This document shows, piece after piece, positions 13,961 through 24,148 of a stretch of 64,000 bases of DNA (positions are counted from its first letter, which is position 1; each line of letters starts with the position of its first letter). The position numbers and the translations under genes are program-made. The stretch covers positions 1,674,001 to 1,738,000 of the forward strand of contig NZ_UHIY01000001.1 of assembly GCF_900460525.1 (NCBI RefSeq). Reading direction: 5' to 3'. This DNA is from Yersinia kristensenii. Lineage in GTDB: Bacteria > Pseudomonadota > Gammaproteobacteria > Enterobacterales > Enterobacteriaceae. The notes beneath the pieces are model-generated. The model saw only the letters and a list, made by a program, of their open reading frames with translations, ran no database searches and had not been told where the DNA came from.

Positions 13961-16900
13961 ATGTTCAAGAAAACTCAATTTTGCCTATGGATTGCAGTAC
14001 TGCCTTGCTCAGCCCTACTTGCAGAAGAAAACTATTCCCTCATCCCACACACGACCATCACCCAACATACTGATTCCCATGGGCTCCCTGTAAAAGTGAC
14101 GGCCAGAGATCATGTGGTATTGGACCAAATGGCCGAAAACCTGCCCAACGTAAATTCTACTGCGGAGCCGGTATTCAGTCAGGCAATGCAATTAATTGAT
14201 CATGCTCGAAAAATGGATCAGAAAATGTGGGTGCAACAATTCCCTCAAATCAGCGATGCTCGGGTGGGCAGAATTGTGGATCTTTACTTGCAACTCTATG
14301 ATGCAGAAGATGTTGAATATGCGAATAATTTGGAGGGTTTACTGAATTTAAGACCGGGATTGACTACGGTCCAAGGCTATGAAAAAGCTCGTGTTATCAG
14401 TTTAGAGCGGGAAATTCTTTTCAAGTTATTCCAAAAAAACCTGACTTTGTCCACGAAAGAAGAACTCACTCCGCTCTCCGCCCTAAGCCTTGTCTGGTGG
14501 CTGCACCAAGAGAGTCAGCCCACTTTGGTTGAACTGTCCGCTTCAATTTATCGGGCTGAACATAAAGACATCCGCATGCAGGCGGCAATACTTTATAACC
14601 ATTCTCATTATGGTAATCGCTATGGTGACATCGCGGGTATCCCGGTTGCGGGCTTGGACAATTGGGGAATGGGCCAACTGGATGAACCGGGGCAGCCGGT
14701 TTTTAGCGCCAGTAAGGCGTTAAGAGTCATTCATGAAGGGATGAATGCTTCACCGGCGATAGTGCAATCACCGGCGACTTATCTTGCCAATGGATTTGCC
14801 CCCAAAAATGCCCAGGGCAGTTACCTGACACACCAACTGCCGGAGATGATTTTAACCGGGTGCAGTTTGGTGGGCTTTGATACTTGTAGCCAGCAGGATT
14901 TTACTCAATTTATTGATCTCCAATATCCCGTCGGCAGTCTGGCATTTTCGCTAAAAACCACGCTTAAGTTACATTATCAATTACAAGGTAAACCCCTTGA
15001 TGAATTGGATGGAAAGGATACTGAGCAGCTGTATGGCTTATTGTTCGAGGAAGAAATTAACTCACAACAAGCAGGCGGCGTTCGCTACAGCCCGACAGTT
15101 ATCTTCTTATCTCACTTCAGCCAATCTAATGAGGCCGAGCCTCTGACCGTCGGGCAAATGGCCCACGCATTCAAACCTATTGCCGGAGAAATTGATGCGT
15201 CTGATTTTCCTGATTCGGCGCAGAGTACATTTATTCGACTTCAACAATTGGCTGGCTACATTGTTGACGGCACCGCGAGTGATGTGGAACAAACAAGATT
15301 TGTGTCGGATCTCAAAAGTCTCGCGCCCTTTTTTGAGCTAAACCCACCGCTATACGCTCTGGCACAGCGAGGATTCTATAAAACTGAGCAACAAAAAATA
15401 GCGCGACAATTGGATTATCTCGACATGCGCTTGGCCTATCGCCATCCTCCCGCTGCTTTTGATGAAGAACAGGCAATAAGAAAAATCCTGAGAGAGAAAG
15501 GGGTGAATAATATTGATTTACCTAGACAATATACCTATCGCCGGGATCTTCAACATGGTTATCCACAGAAAGAATTCGACTCACCGGTTGATGAATTTAA
15601 ACGGCGGCGAAATGCCAGCAATGGCTTTGTTGCTAAGATGTCGATGCCCGGCAATAACGGCAGGTCGATTAACGTTTATGATACGCTGGATGCGAAAAAA
15701 GCCGAATATTATACCCAAATTAAAGCTCATCCGGCATTGAGAGCGCAGGCCATTGAAGCATTAATTGATAGTGGAGTGCGGCCTGAGGGCAGTCGGCTGC
15801 AACATAAAATCGAAAGCCTGGCCGAGGCCTATAAGCCGGAATCTGAGAATACACGTTTTTGGGGCAATGCCTGGACATCTTTGGAAAATCATTGGGTTTG
15901 TAAAGTACCGCTACCGAATCCGATGTGCACTATCGCCCGGGTTGAAGGGCCGCGCTACCGCAATGATAAGGAGGGGATGGCGGCAGGTATGATGGCTATG
16001 GTGATGGAAGCTGGCCAGCTTAGGGGCATGGAAAGAGGCGTGAAGATGATAGAAAATTCCCCGCAAGTTATTGATTCTACATTATCTCCTGGTTTGTCGG
16101 TTGAGGGAGAAAAAATTATCCCGAATGAAACCCCGGTAGCCTCGCAGCATGAGGTTGAAATAACCCCACCCGAAGAGGCCCCTGAGCCGATTAGCCAGAC
16201 GATACAAAACTCGCAGGGAAAGCTAATCGAAGTGCAGCAGGTTCTACTTAGAGACCCTTCAGTACCCGGCGGAACACGTGAAACTTGGGTCAGGCAGGGA
16301 GGCAGTGGCACATACTGGGAAGTTGATTTAGCCACCGGCCAGGATTTGGGGGTTGTTTTGAAAGAAGGCCCTGAATTTATCAAACCGGGCCGGTTACTGG
16401 GAGGATCGCCTAACCGCTTTACCGAAACTCACTTATTAACCAATGCCGACTTTGATTGGTTGGAAGAGAGTGCATTAAGGCATGCTTGCCAAGGGGAAAA
16501 ACCCTGTGTTTTAACTTCATCCGGCATATTCACTTACCTGAATACCGGTGAAATGAGTTTAGCTGAGAAATTTTTTGAGCCATTACGTGAGAATGTGGCT
16601 GCTTCAACAAGCTCAGGAAAGTTTTTGCATGAGCTTCTTGAGCAGTTTCAACAAGAAGGCATCGAAACGGAGGTTTCAATATTTCAAGATGATCCAAAAA
16701 ACTCTCGGAGTTCCTTTAAACAAGCAATCCAATCTTTTCCCGAAAACGTGCATGTCTATCCCTTCGATTTGAATGCGATAAAAGCTGAAATTAGCCAGTT
16801 GCAACCAGTTGAAAGTATTATGTTTTTTCCTGAGAGATCACATGTTATCACCATTGTGCAAACCGCCAACAAAGAAGGATTATACGTTTTTGATACAAAT

Positions 16901-17113
16901 TTAAGAAATGTAGACTGGTTGGAGTCAATCGATCCCAGGATAAGAAAGGCATATGAAAATATGACGCCTGAACTCATCATTCAGGGAGATAAAAAATACC
17001 TTTATGGGCAAGAGGCGGCAGATTTACTTGAAATGTATTTCAGACCGTCCAGTCGACGTGATAACTCTGGTGCTGCCATTATCCATTATAAGGGGCTGAC
17101 CCACCCAGATTAA
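13961..17113 (+). CDS. Large secreted protein, possible papain-fold toxin
   Basis: 1050 residues, not recognised as a named family. A signal peptide (residues 1-20, cleavage likely after ALLA) implies Sec export. Residues 21-690 are mostly helical with no motif I know; a proline/glutamate-rich hinge (about 700-750) follows, and then a GGSGTYWEVD segment (about 780-790). The last 210 residues show C849, then H961 in SHVITIV and D978 in YVFD. The order Cys-112-His-17-Asp resembles the spacing of YopT/AvrPphB (C58) papain-fold proteases. C843 and C849 could pair as in Pasteurella multocida toxin. The start is ATG 13961 behind AAAGGA; a TTG at 13958 is less likely. The gene interrupts the malM-ubiC order of E. 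coli. The toxin reading is inference. Confidence 0.6.
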   Translation: MFKKTQFCLWIAVLPCSALLAEENYSLIPHTTITQHTDSHGLPVKVTARDHVVLDQMAENLPNVNSTAEPVFSQAMQLIDHARKMDQKMWVQQFPQISDARVGRIVDLYLQLYDAEDVEYANNLEGLLNLRPGLTTVQGYEKARVISLEREILFKLFQKNLTLSTKEELTPLSALSLVWWLHQESQPTLVELSASIYRAEHKDIRMQAAILYNHSHYGNRYGDIAGIPVAGLDNWGMGQLDEPGQPVFSASKALRVIHEGMNASPAIVQSPATYLANGFAPKNAQGSYLTHQLPEMILTGCSLVGFDTCSQQDFTQFIDLQYPVGSLAFSLKTTLKLHYQLQGKPLDELDGKDTEQLYGLLFEEEINSQQAGGVRYSPTVIFLSHFSQSNEAEPLTVGQMAHAFKPIAGEIDASDFPDSAQSTFIRLQQLAGYIVDGTASDVEQTRFVSDLKSLAPFFELNPPLYALAQRGFYKTEQQKIARQLDYLDMRLAYRHPPAAFDEEQAIRKILREKGVNNIDLPRQYTYRRDLQHGYPQKEFDSPVDEFKRRRNASNGFVAKMSMPGNNGRSINVYDTLDAKKAEYYTQIKAHPALRAQAIEALIDSGVRPEGSRLQHKIESLAEAYKPESENTRFWGNAWTSLENHWVCKVPLPNPMCTIARVEGPRYRNDKEGMAAGMMAMVMEAGQLRGMERGVKMIENSPQVIDSTLSPGLSVEGEKIIPNETPVASQHEVEITPPEEAPEPISQTIQNSQGKLIEVQQVLLRDPSVPGGTRETWVRQGGSGTYWEVDLATGQDLGVVLKEGPEFIKPGRLLGGSPNRFTETHLLTNADFDWLEESALRHACQGEKPCVLTSSGIFTYLNTGEMSLAEKFFEPLRENVAASTSSGKFLHELLEQFQQEGIETEVSIFQDDPKNSRSSFKQAIQSFPENVHVYPFDLNAIKAEISQLQPVESIMFFPERSHVITIVQTANKEGLYVFDTNLRNVDWLESIDPRIRKAYENMTPELIIQGDKKYLYGQEAADLLEMYFRPSSRRDNSGAAIIHYKGLTHPD

Positions 17114-17269
17114 GCCATAATAATAAATGGCGCGATGTGCAGTGGCTTGCTTTTGTGGCTGTAATAAAAGGCAACCTGATGTCACCGGATACCCATTCTG
17201 CGTTACAATGACTCTCTATTTACGAATTCACGGGGATGGGCGCTCTATCCTCGGCAGGGAGCGAGCCGT

Positions 17270-17776
17270 ATGTCTACCGGCGATGCATCAATTTTAAAAC
17301 CTATCCAATGGTATGCCATTGAGCAGCCAAATATTCCTGCTGACGTCGCTGACTGGCTAATGGAATTGGGATCGATGACCCGGCGTTTTGAGCAACATTG
17401 CCAGCGGGTTCATGTGGAACCGCAACGGGAATGCTTTATTGCACGCCATGAGCTAGGGGAAGATGCCGAGCATTTACCAGCAAGTGAGCGCTATTGGCTA
17501 CGCGAAATCGTCTTATGTGGCGATAATCAGCCGTGGCTATTGGGCCGCACAGTTATTCCCGAGGAAACACTGTCAGGCCCAGATCGGGCGCTGGTGGATT
17601 TAGGGACATTACCCCTTGGGCGCTATTTATTTGGTGGTAATAATTTAACCCGAGATTATATTCAAGTAGGGCGGCAGAATAAGCTTTGGGCGCGCCGTTC
17701 ATTACTACGGCTGTCAGGTAAACCCCTATTACTGACTGAAGTTTTTTTACCGGCTTCGCCGCTGTATTTGATTTAA
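17270..17776 (+). CDS. ubiC: Chorismate pyruvate-lyase
   Basis: Splits chorismate into 4-hydroxybenzoate and pyruvate, the first step of ubiquinone synthesis. 168 residues against 165 in E. coli. The conserved stretch ESRYWLREI-like ([19 protein letters not shown], about 81-99), PLGRYLF and the C-terminal [19 protein letters not shown] match E. coli UbiC strongly. It lies 14 bp ahead of ubiA, which uses its product. The start has only a weak ribosome site. Confidence 0.95.
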   Translation: MSTGDASILKPIQWYAIEQPNIPADVADWLMELGSMTRRFEQHCQRVHVEPQRECFIARHELGEDAEHLPASERYWLREIVLCGDNQPWLLGRTVIPEETLSGPDRALVDLGTLPLGRYLFGGNNLTRDYIQVGRQNKLWARRSLLRLSGKPLLLTEVFLPASPLYLI

Positions 17777-17790
17777 GGGGTGGTGAGATT

Positions 17791-18675
17791 TTGGAGAGTA
17801 AGAAATTGAAGGGAAGTCATGTTCAGAGCAAATGGCGGGCTTATTGCCGTTTGATGCGGATCGATAAACCCATTGGCTCATTATTACTATTGTGGCCGAC
17901 ACTGTGGGCATTATGGTTGGCAGGGAAAGGCATTCCCGACACCAATATATTGATTGTTTTTGTCTTGGGTGTCTTTTTCATGCGCGCCGCCGGTTGTGTC
18001 GTCAATGATTATGCTGACCGCAATATTGATGGCTTTGTGAAACGCACCGCATCACGACCATTACCCAGCGGCCTCATCAGTGAGAAAGAAAGCAAAATCC
18101 TGTTTGTTATCTTGGTGTTGCTCTCGTTTGGGCTGGTGCTCACGCTCAATAACATGACCATATGGCTGTCACTGGCGGCATTGGCCTTAGCCTGGGTTTA
18201 CCCCTTTATGAAGCGGGTGACACACTTGCCGCAGGTGGTGTTGGGCGCGGCTTTTGGCTGGTCAATCCCGATGGGGTTTGCCGCGGTGAGTGAAAGTTTA
18301 CCGTTGGTTTGTTGGTTGCTATTATTAGCCAATATCTGCTGGACGGTGGCTTATGACACCCAATATGCGATGGTCGACCGTGACGACGATCTGAGGATTG
18401 GTGTTAAGTCGACCGCTATTTTATTTGGCCAGCATGACAAACTGATTATCGGTTTGCTGCAACTGGCGACATTAGTATTAATGGTGGTGATTGGCTGGCT
18501 GATGGATTTGGGGGGCTCATTTTATTGGGCTATCCTGCTGGCTGGCGCATTGTTTGTCCACCAACAGAAGATGATTGCCAGACGTGAACGTGACCCCTGT
18601 TTCCGTGCATTTCTCAACAATAACTATGTCGGCTTAGTGTTGTTTCTCGGGATTTTTATTAGCTATTGGCAATAA
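17791..18675 (+). CDS. ubiA: 4-hydroxybenzoate octaprenyltransferase
   Basis: Inner-membrane prenyltransferase that joins the octaprenyl chain to 4-hydroxybenzoate from UbiC. 294 residues, about eight or nine membrane helices. The two aspartate-rich motifs that bind Mg-diphosphate are present: [10 protein letters not shown] (about 70-79) and [12 protein letters not shown] (about 190-201). No ATG fits. The TTG at 17791 follows GGTGAG; a TTG at 17806 with its own GGAGAG (289 residues, close to E. coli 290) is equally possible. Confidence 0.95.
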   Translation: MESKKLKGSHVQSKWRAYCRLMRIDKPIGSLLLLWPTLWALWLAGKGIPDTNILIVFVLGVFFMRAAGCVVNDYADRNIDGFVKRTASRPLPSGLISEKESKILFVILVLLSFGLVLTLNNMTIWLSLAALALAWVYPFMKRVTHLPQVVLGAAFGWSIPMGFAAVSESLPLVCWLLLLANICWTVAYDTQYAMVDRDDDLRIGVKSTAILFGQHDKLIIGLLQLATLVLMVVIGWLMDLGGSFYWAILLAGALFVHQQKMIARRERDPCFRAFLNNNYVGLVLFLGIFISYWQ

Positions 18676-18698
18676 ATACCCTGCGGGGAGACAGTTAA

Positions 18699-18731
18699 AA
18701 AAATGGCCAGATGATGAATCCGGCCATTTTT
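18699..18731. terminator. Shared ubiA/plsB terminator
   Basis: AAAAATGGCC / GGCCATTTTT stem between convergent genes, with A and T tracts on the two sides, so it can work in both directions. Confidence 0.85.
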
Positions 18732-18762
18732 GTTTATGATTTTTGCTTAGCGCGACGAAGAA

Positions 18763-21231
18763 TTAGTTATCTTCTTTATCCTCTTCCGCGGGTTCTGGCA
18801 GCAGGTTATTAGTTTCAGCCGGCATACTGACACTTTCAATCGTCAGCTTCACTTCCGGCGTCATCAATGCACTCAGCATATTGTAAACTTCCAGCGTATG
18901 TTCCTGAATCGCATCACCGCTGTCACTGATATAACCCTCTTCGCGTAAGGTGCCCACCAGTGTGGAGAACACGGCTTTATCGAAGAATTCCGGCGCGTTA
19001 ATGCCATGCAGAACAGACAAGCGCTGCGCCATAATGCGGCTCTCTTTCTCCAGTGCGCCACGATTGATACTGGGGTTGGCACTGAGTAATGAAAGGGTAA
19101 TCGCATAGCGTTGCAGGGTTTCGCGCACCCCGGCGGCCAGTAATTGCAGCGGGCGAATACGGGCCGGATTCAGCACCAATTCATTCCCTTTGTCGCAAAT
19201 CAACTGCTGGCGCGCCAGTTCATCAATCAGCGTATCCAATGTCTGTGGCAATTGTTCTTTACTGTAATGCAGGAATAATTCAGCTTTCAGCATCGGGTAG
19301 ATCATGCTGATTTGACGCAATAACTCGGCACGTGTAATACGCCGTTGGTACATGACCATACTGGCAATGAGCGACGGCAGGATCAGCAAATGCTGGATGT
19401 TATTGCGATAGTAGGTCATCAGCACGGCTTGTTCCCGTGGCAGGATGATAATGTCACCAATATTGTCTTTTTCCACCTCAAACTTATTCATATTTAAGGC
19501 GTGATTAAGTAACTCTTCCGGCGTCTTATCCGGCACGGTGACATCTTTCGCATAAGGCACATTGCGCATCAGTTGCAAGTAGCAATCGAGTTGCTCAAGC
19601 AGTTGCTCGCGAGTGAGTGAGCGCTGACGCGAGGCTAACAATGCCGTCGAACACAAGTTCATCGCATTGGCCGCCGCCGCATTGTTAATTCGAACCATAA
19701 TCTGGCCAGCCAAATCATTCACAGCGGGTGTCAGCCAGCTTGGGCGCTGTGCTTCGATAGGGTCGATAGCATCACGCCACTGCGGCACATTGGTGTTCAG
19801 ATAGGTGGTTAACGGGATGGGCTCACCAAAGTTGACATAGCCCTGACCGAGATTACGCAGCTTGCGCAAACCGCGCAGCATCTGCAATAAGCTCTCTTTT
19901 TCTTTGGTCGCACCTCGTAATTCTTTGGCGTAAGTCCCCACTTCCATCACATGCTCGTAGCCGATATAAATCGGCACCAAGGTGATTGGACGCGAACCGC
20001 CACGCAACATGGCCTGTATCGTCATCGACAATGTGCCCGTTTTCGGCTCCAGCAGGCGGCCAGTACGTGAGCGCCCACCTTCAACAAAGTATTCCACTGA
20101 ATAACCACGGGTGAACAGCTCGCCCAGGTATTCACGGAATACGGTTGAATAGAGTTTATTGCCTTTAAAGGTGCGGCGAATAAAGAACGCGCCCAAGCGG
20201 CGGAAAATCGGGCCAGCGGGCCAGAAATTCAGGTTAATACCGGCGGCAATATGCGGTGGCACCAGCCCTTGATGATAAAGCACATAGGAAAGTAGCAGGT
20301 AGTCCATATGGCTACGGTGGCAGGGCACATAGACAATTTCATGGCCATCTTGTGCCAATTGCCGCACGCGCTCGGCATTATGGACATTAATACCCTGATA
20401 CAAACGGTTCCACGTCCAGCTCAATACTCGGTCAGACAGACGCACGGCTTCATAAGAGAAGTCGGCGGCTATTTCTTCCATCAGCGTAATGGCATTTTGC
20501 TGCGCTTTCTCGTGAGAGATTTTCTTGGTGCGAGCTTCATCCGCGACAGCTTTTTCAATGGCTTTGGAGGTTAACAGTTTTTTGAACAAATCTTGACGGG
20601 CCGGTAGGCTCGGGCCCACAGCAGCCAAACGCTGACGCGAGAAATGCATCCGCGCTACACGCGCCAATTTATGGGCGATGGTTTTATCCGTACCATGCTC
20701 ACTGGCCATTCGGCGCAGTGATACCGTGGTGGAAAAACGCACAAAGCTATCGCGGCCCAGCCACAAAACAGCAAAGAATTTCTCCACGCCGTTTAGCACA
20801 CGCAGATGTGGCGTACCATGGCCTTCACGCCCCGGAGAGCGGCCAAACATCACCGAAACCGGCAGCATTTGGATATCCAGCTCCGGATTATTGCGATGCA
20901 GATCCAGATAATCGTGGAATAGCTTGACCGATTCCTGTTTCGGGGCGTAATAGCGAAACACCCGCGGGCCGTTATCGATAAAGACATGACTGGGAAGTTG
21001 CACGCCATCGATTTCCAATGGAATCAATGGGTCGGGCAGATCCTGCGCCTGACATTGCGCTCGCAAAGTCAGCAAATCAGCCTTAGAATTGTAAGGTAAA
21101 ACGTACAGAATAGGACGAGATGGGTCTAACCCTAACTCAGTCACAGGATCTGCCGGAATAACCTTGCTTTTTACCAACAGTTTAAGTGGTAAATTCAACA
21201 ACTTATAATATATTTTACGCCAACCTGACAT
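18763..21231 (-). CDS. plsB: Glycerol-3-phosphate 1-O-acyltransferase
   Basis: Inner-membrane enzyme that transfers an acyl group to sn-glycerol-3-phosphate, the first step of phospholipid synthesis. 822 residues against 807 in E. coli. The acyltransferase motif HX4D is visible as HRSHMD, with the later motifs [13 protein letters not shown] and LVPIYIGYE. The start at 21231 ([17 protein letters not shown]) matches E. coli; an upstream TTG would add 26 unconserved residues. The tail is acidic and extended. Divergent from dgkA, which recycles diacylglycerol. Confidence 0.96.
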   Translation of the reverse strand: MSGWRKIYYKLLNLPLKLLVKSKVIPADPVTELGLDPSRPILYVLPYNSKADLLTLRAQCQAQDLPDPLIPLEIDGVQLPSHVFIDNGPRVFRYYAPKQESVKLFHDYLDLHRNNPELDIQMLPVSVMFGRSPGREGHGTPHLRVLNGVEKFFAVLWLGRDSFVRFSTTVSLRRMASEHGTDKTIAHKLARVARMHFSRQRLAAVGPSLPARQDLFKKLLTSKAIEKAVADEARTKKISHEKAQQNAITLMEEIAADFSYEAVRLSDRVLSWTWNRLYQGINVHNAERVRQLAQDGHEIVYVPCHRSHMDYLLLSYVLYHQGLVPPHIAAGINLNFWPAGPIFRRLGAFFIRRTFKGNKLYSTVFREYLGELFTRGYSVEYFVEGGRSRTGRLLEPKTGTLSMTIQAMLRGGSRPITLVPIYIGYEHVMEVGTYAKELRGATKEKESLLQMLRGLRKLRNLGQGYVNFGEPIPLTTYLNTNVPQWRDAIDPIEAQRPSWLTPAVNDLAGQIMVRINNAAAANAMNLCSTALLASRQRSLTREQLLEQLDCYLQLMRNVPYAKDVTVPDKTPEELLNHALNMNKFEVEKDNIGDIIILPREQAVLMTYYRNNIQHLLILPSLIASMVMYQRRITRAELLRQISMIYPMLKAELFLHYSKEQLPQTLDTLIDELARQQLICDKGNELVLNPARIRPLQLLAAGVRETLQRYAITLSLLSANPSINRGALEKESRIMAQRLSVLHGINAPEFFDKAVFSTLVGTLREEGYISDSGDAIQEHTLEVYNMLSALMTPEVKLTIESVSMPAETNNLLPEPAEEDKEDN

Positions 21232-21357
21232 AACTACATGAAGCCTCTTGTTAGCAATTCGTCGCAAGGATACCAGAAAGTGGTTTTGAGATCTGTGGTG
21301 ATGAGACAACAGAAAGCGGCAAAAATCATCATTAACTTAAGATAAAGGCAATAAAAT

Positions 21358-21726
21358 ATGGCGAATCAATCAACAGGATTAACCCGAATCTATAAAGCAG
21401 CGGGTTATTCTGTTAAAGGCTTAGCCGCAGCCTGGAAAAATGAAGCCGCATTTCGTCAAGAAGCGGTGGCTGCCATACTCGCTATCATACTGGCCTTCTG
21501 GCTAGATGTAGATGCTATAACACGGATTTTATTGATTGGCAGTGTTGTTTTAGTGATTATTATCGAAATCATTAATAGCGCCATAGAAGCCGTGGTGGAC
21601 CGTATAGGCAGTGAGTTTCACGCACTGTCAGGCCGGGCTAAGGATATGGGCTCTGCCGCCGTGTCTCTGGCCATTTTGTTGGCACTATTTATATGGATAA
21701 CCGTGCTTTGGCAACATGTCGGTTAA
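21358..21726 (+). CDS. dgkA: Diacylglycerol kinase
   Basis: Small trimeric inner-membrane kinase that converts diacylglycerol, a by-product of membrane-derived oligosaccharide synthesis, back to phosphatidate. 122 residues with three membrane helices and the family motif EIINSAIEAVVDRIG (about 77-91), which holds the catalytic glutamate and metal-binding residues. Same neighbours as in E. coli: divergent plsB and downstream lexA. Confidence 0.96.
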   Translation: MANQSTGLTRIYKAAGYSVKGLAAAWKNEAAFRQEAVAAILAIILAFWLDVDAITRILLIGSVVLVIIIEIINSAIEAVVDRIGSEFHALSGRAKDMGSAAVSLAILLALFIWITVLWQHVG

Positions 21727-21808
21727 TCATGGCGCTAACAACGCTGTTGATGTAAACAGTGATTAATCCCTGTTTTTATTCACTCTTTGGTTCCCAATAC
21801 CCGCTTAC

Positions 21809-21845
21809 CTGTATATACTCACAGCAAGACTGTATAAACAAACAG
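21809..21845 (+). promoter_or_regulatory. Two tandem LexA boxes upstream of lexA
   Basis: CTGTATATACTCACAG (21809-21824) and CTGTATAAACAAACAG (21830-21845) both fit CTGT-N8-ACAG exactly. They are 21 bp apart, as in the autoregulated E. coli lexA promoter. The second box ends 8 bp before the start codon. Confidence 0.95.
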
Positions 21846-21853
21846 GGGGCGGA

Positions 21854-22462
21854 ATGAAAGCACTTACTACCAGACAGCAAGAGGTTTATGACCTGGTGCG
21901 CGACCACCTAGCGCAAACAGGTATGCCACCGACCCGTGCCGAAATTGCGCAGCGTCTGGGGTTTCGCTCTCCTAACGCCGCTGAAGAGCATTTAAAAGCA
22001 CTGGCCCGTAAGGGCGTTATCGAGATAGTCTCCGGCGCTTCCCGTGGTATCCGTCTATTGATGGAAGAAGAAGATGGTCTGCCACTGATTGGCCGGGTTG
22101 CCGCAGGTGAGCCGCTGTTAGCCCAACAACACATCGAAGGGCATTACAAAGTTGATCCTTCCATGTTTAAGCCGAGTGCGGATTTTTTACTGCGGGTTAA
22201 TGGGATGTCGATGAGAGATATCGGTATTCTGGATGGTGACTTATTGGCGGTACATAAAACTCAGGATGTGCGTAATGGGCAAGTGGTCGTTGCGCGCATT
22301 GATGATGAAGTGACGGTAAAACGCTTGAAAAAACAAGGTAATATCGTACAACTTCTACCAGAAAACAGTGAGTTCCAGCCGATTGTTGTCGATCTGCGTG
22401 AGCAAAACTTTACTATTGAAGGATTGGCCGTTGGTGTCATCCGCAATGGCGACTGGATCTGA
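21854..22462 (+). CDS. lexA: SOS repressor LexA
   Basis: Repressor of the SOS regulon that self-cleaves when bound to RecA filaments. 202 residues, same as E. coli. N-terminal winged helix (1-70), cleavage site Ala84-Gly85 (VAAGEP), nucleophile Ser119 in GMSM and general base Lys156 are all present at the E. coli positions. Two perfect LexA boxes precede it. Unlike E. coli it is not followed by dinF. Confidence 0.98.
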   Translation: MKALTTRQQEVYDLVRDHLAQTGMPPTRAEIAQRLGFRSPNAAEEHLKALARKGVIEIVSGASRGIRLLMEEEDGLPLIGRVAAGEPLLAQQHIEGHYKVDPSMFKPSADFLLRVNGMSMRDIGILDGDLLAVHKTQDVRNGQVVVARIDDEVTVKRLKKQGNIVQLLPENSEFQPIVVDLREQNFTIEGLAVGVIRNGDWI

Positions 22463-22821
22463 TTTTAACCTTTATTTATATACCCTTCAGTGAGAAGGGT
22501 ATATAAAGCATTTAATCCCTCTAATATTTAATTCAAGCTAGTTTGAGAACATTCCGATAATAACTTATTACTTGCTGTTTTAACTGAATATTACGATTTT
22601 TTGTTTTCTATTTTTTACTGTAATGATAGTGATTAATATTAATCTGACTTTAATTATTGGTATCCTCTGCTATAGTTATTCATACGGTAAGCGAAGCAAC
22701 AACGTTTAATTTAAATTATGACTAAGAATAACTAATTTAAGTTAAAGTTGTTTTGAGTAATAACATCTATTTACCGTGCTAAATTAAATAAACTGACTAA
22801 TCCTAAGGTAACGGAGATATT
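22463..22821. other. lexA-yjbJ intergenic region lacking dinF
   Basis: 359 bp, AT-rich. A 14-bp perfect hairpin (22475-22507) just after lexA is probably its terminator, although no long T run follows. The rest is presumed yjbJ promoter. No remnant of dinF is evident. Confidence 0.6.
22475..22507 (+). terminator. Hairpin downstream of lexA
   Basis: 14-bp perfect stem around a 5-nt loop (core ACCCTTC / GAAGGGT), 12 bp past the stop. The tail is AT-rich rather than a T run. Confidence 0.55.
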
Positions 22822-23031
22822 ATGAATAAAGATCAAGCCGACGGTAACTGGAAGCAGTTTAAAGGTAAAGTGAAAGAGAAATGGGGCAAGCTGACTGATG
22901 ATGACCTCACCGTCATTGAAGGTAAGCGTGACCAGTTGGTGGGTAAAATCCAGGAGAAATACGGCTATCAGAAAGAGCAAGCCGAGAAAGAAGTTAAAGC
23001 CTGGGAAGACCACAGTAAGTATCGCTGGTAA
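22822..23031 (+). CDS. yjbJ: CsbD-family stress protein YjbJ
   Basis: 69-residue hydrophilic, highly charged helical protein of the CsbD family. Nearly identical in pattern to E. coli YjbJ (MNKDxAxGNWKQFKGKVKE...), which is abundant and stress-induced but of unknown function. The ATG follows a GGAG site. It stands alone between lexA and the convergent zur. Confidence 0.95.
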   Translation: MNKDQADGNWKQFKGKVKEKWGKLTDDDLTVIEGKRDQLVGKIQEKYGYQKEQAEKEVKAWEDHSKYRW

Positions 23032-23365
23032 CAGCCTTAAATGGATTTAAACTGATATTGATATAAATTTATCGGGTCTCTCATTTTACAGGATACACAT
23101 TATTAAATGGCACTTTCTATTAATTGGATATTAGTTTTCATTACATTGAAGAGTGTTCTTATTTAATTAGGCTATTCTGTCACTCCTATATTTATATCGA
23201 TATGGGCACAAGGATGTGTCTTGTTTTTTATTTTATTATTTTCACCGGTAATATATGTGATGAATTGCATCCATTATATTGGGTTTAGGTGATAAAGGTT
23301 ATTATAAATGAGTTCCCTTCGATACTGCCGCTTTTCTAGCGACAGTTTGATTTTATCAGCAAAGG
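23032..23365. other. yjbJ-zur convergent intergenic region
   Basis: 334 bp, AT-rich. An imperfect hairpin near 23323-23345 (CTGxCGCT / AGCGxCAG) may be a shared terminator. No gene recognised. Confidence 0.45.
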
Positions 23366-23878
23366 TTATTTCTTTTTCGTCACAATAGAATGGTCGTGGT
23401 CACAATGTTCATGGCTTTCACAAGCTTCAACCTCTCCACATTCTGCACATAAACCATGCGCTTCAACCACACTATGACGCAGGGTAAAACCCGACTGTTT
23501 TGCTAACAGTGCCAAGGCTTCTTCGATGCCGACGGTGGTGCGTTCTGTCACAATCTTGCAGCGATCACAGATAAAAAGCGCAGAAGTATGAGTTGGTTCT
23601 TCAAAATGATGACACAACACATAGCTGTTCGCTGATTCTACGCGGTGAATAAACCCTTGTTCCAGCAAGAAATCCAAAGCGCGATAAACCGTGGGTGGTT
23701 TTGCTTGTGGTTCAGAAATACGCAGCAGATCTAACAGGTCATAAGCGCTGATTGCGCCGGGTTGTTGTGCCATTAATCGTAATACTTCAAGACGTTGCGG
23801 TGTCAGCCGGACGTTACGTTGTTGACACAGACTTTCCGCCTGGGCAAGCAGCTTTTCCTGATTGATAGGGTTCATCAT
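23366..23878 (-). CDS. zur: Zinc uptake regulator Zur
   Basis: Fur-family repressor that, loaded with zinc, shuts off zinc import genes. About 170 residues from the start chosen here. The winged helix includes RNVRLTPQRLEVLRLM and PTVYRALDFLLEQGF. Metal-site residues follow: HHFEEPTHTS, the CxxC pairs CDRC and CAEC, and a His/Cys-rich tail (CESHEHCDHDH). Adjacent ATGs at 23878 and 23875 are both possible. An upstream start at 23917 lacks a ribosome site. Order yjbJ-zur-dusA as in E. coli. Confidence 0.94.
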   Translation of the reverse strand: MMNPINQEKLLAQAESLCQQRNVRLTPQRLEVLRLMAQQPGAISAYDLLDLLRISEPQAKPPTVYRALDFLLEQGFIHRVESANSYVLCHHFEEPTHTSALFICDRCKIVTERTTVGIEEALALLAKQSGFTLRHSVVEAHGLCAECGEVEACESHEHCDHDHSIVTKKK

Positions 23879-24148
23879 ATACATCCCGCAGCATTCGAAT
23901 GGTGTCGATTTTATCATATTTACTGATAATCGCCGATAGATGAAAAAACGAGAGGCTACGGAGTGTCACAATTTTGGCAAGTCGCAGCAGTTAGTGGCAG
24001 ATTTTCACTCTTTGAGCCACAACACTCACTCAGGCGGCTATCGTAAAGTTCTATGGTATAATCCCTGATTCCTTCCCATTGTTTAGTTTGCTCAATGAGT
24101 CATATCAATGGGTAATTGATGCAATCATAACCGATGAAACCACAGTAA

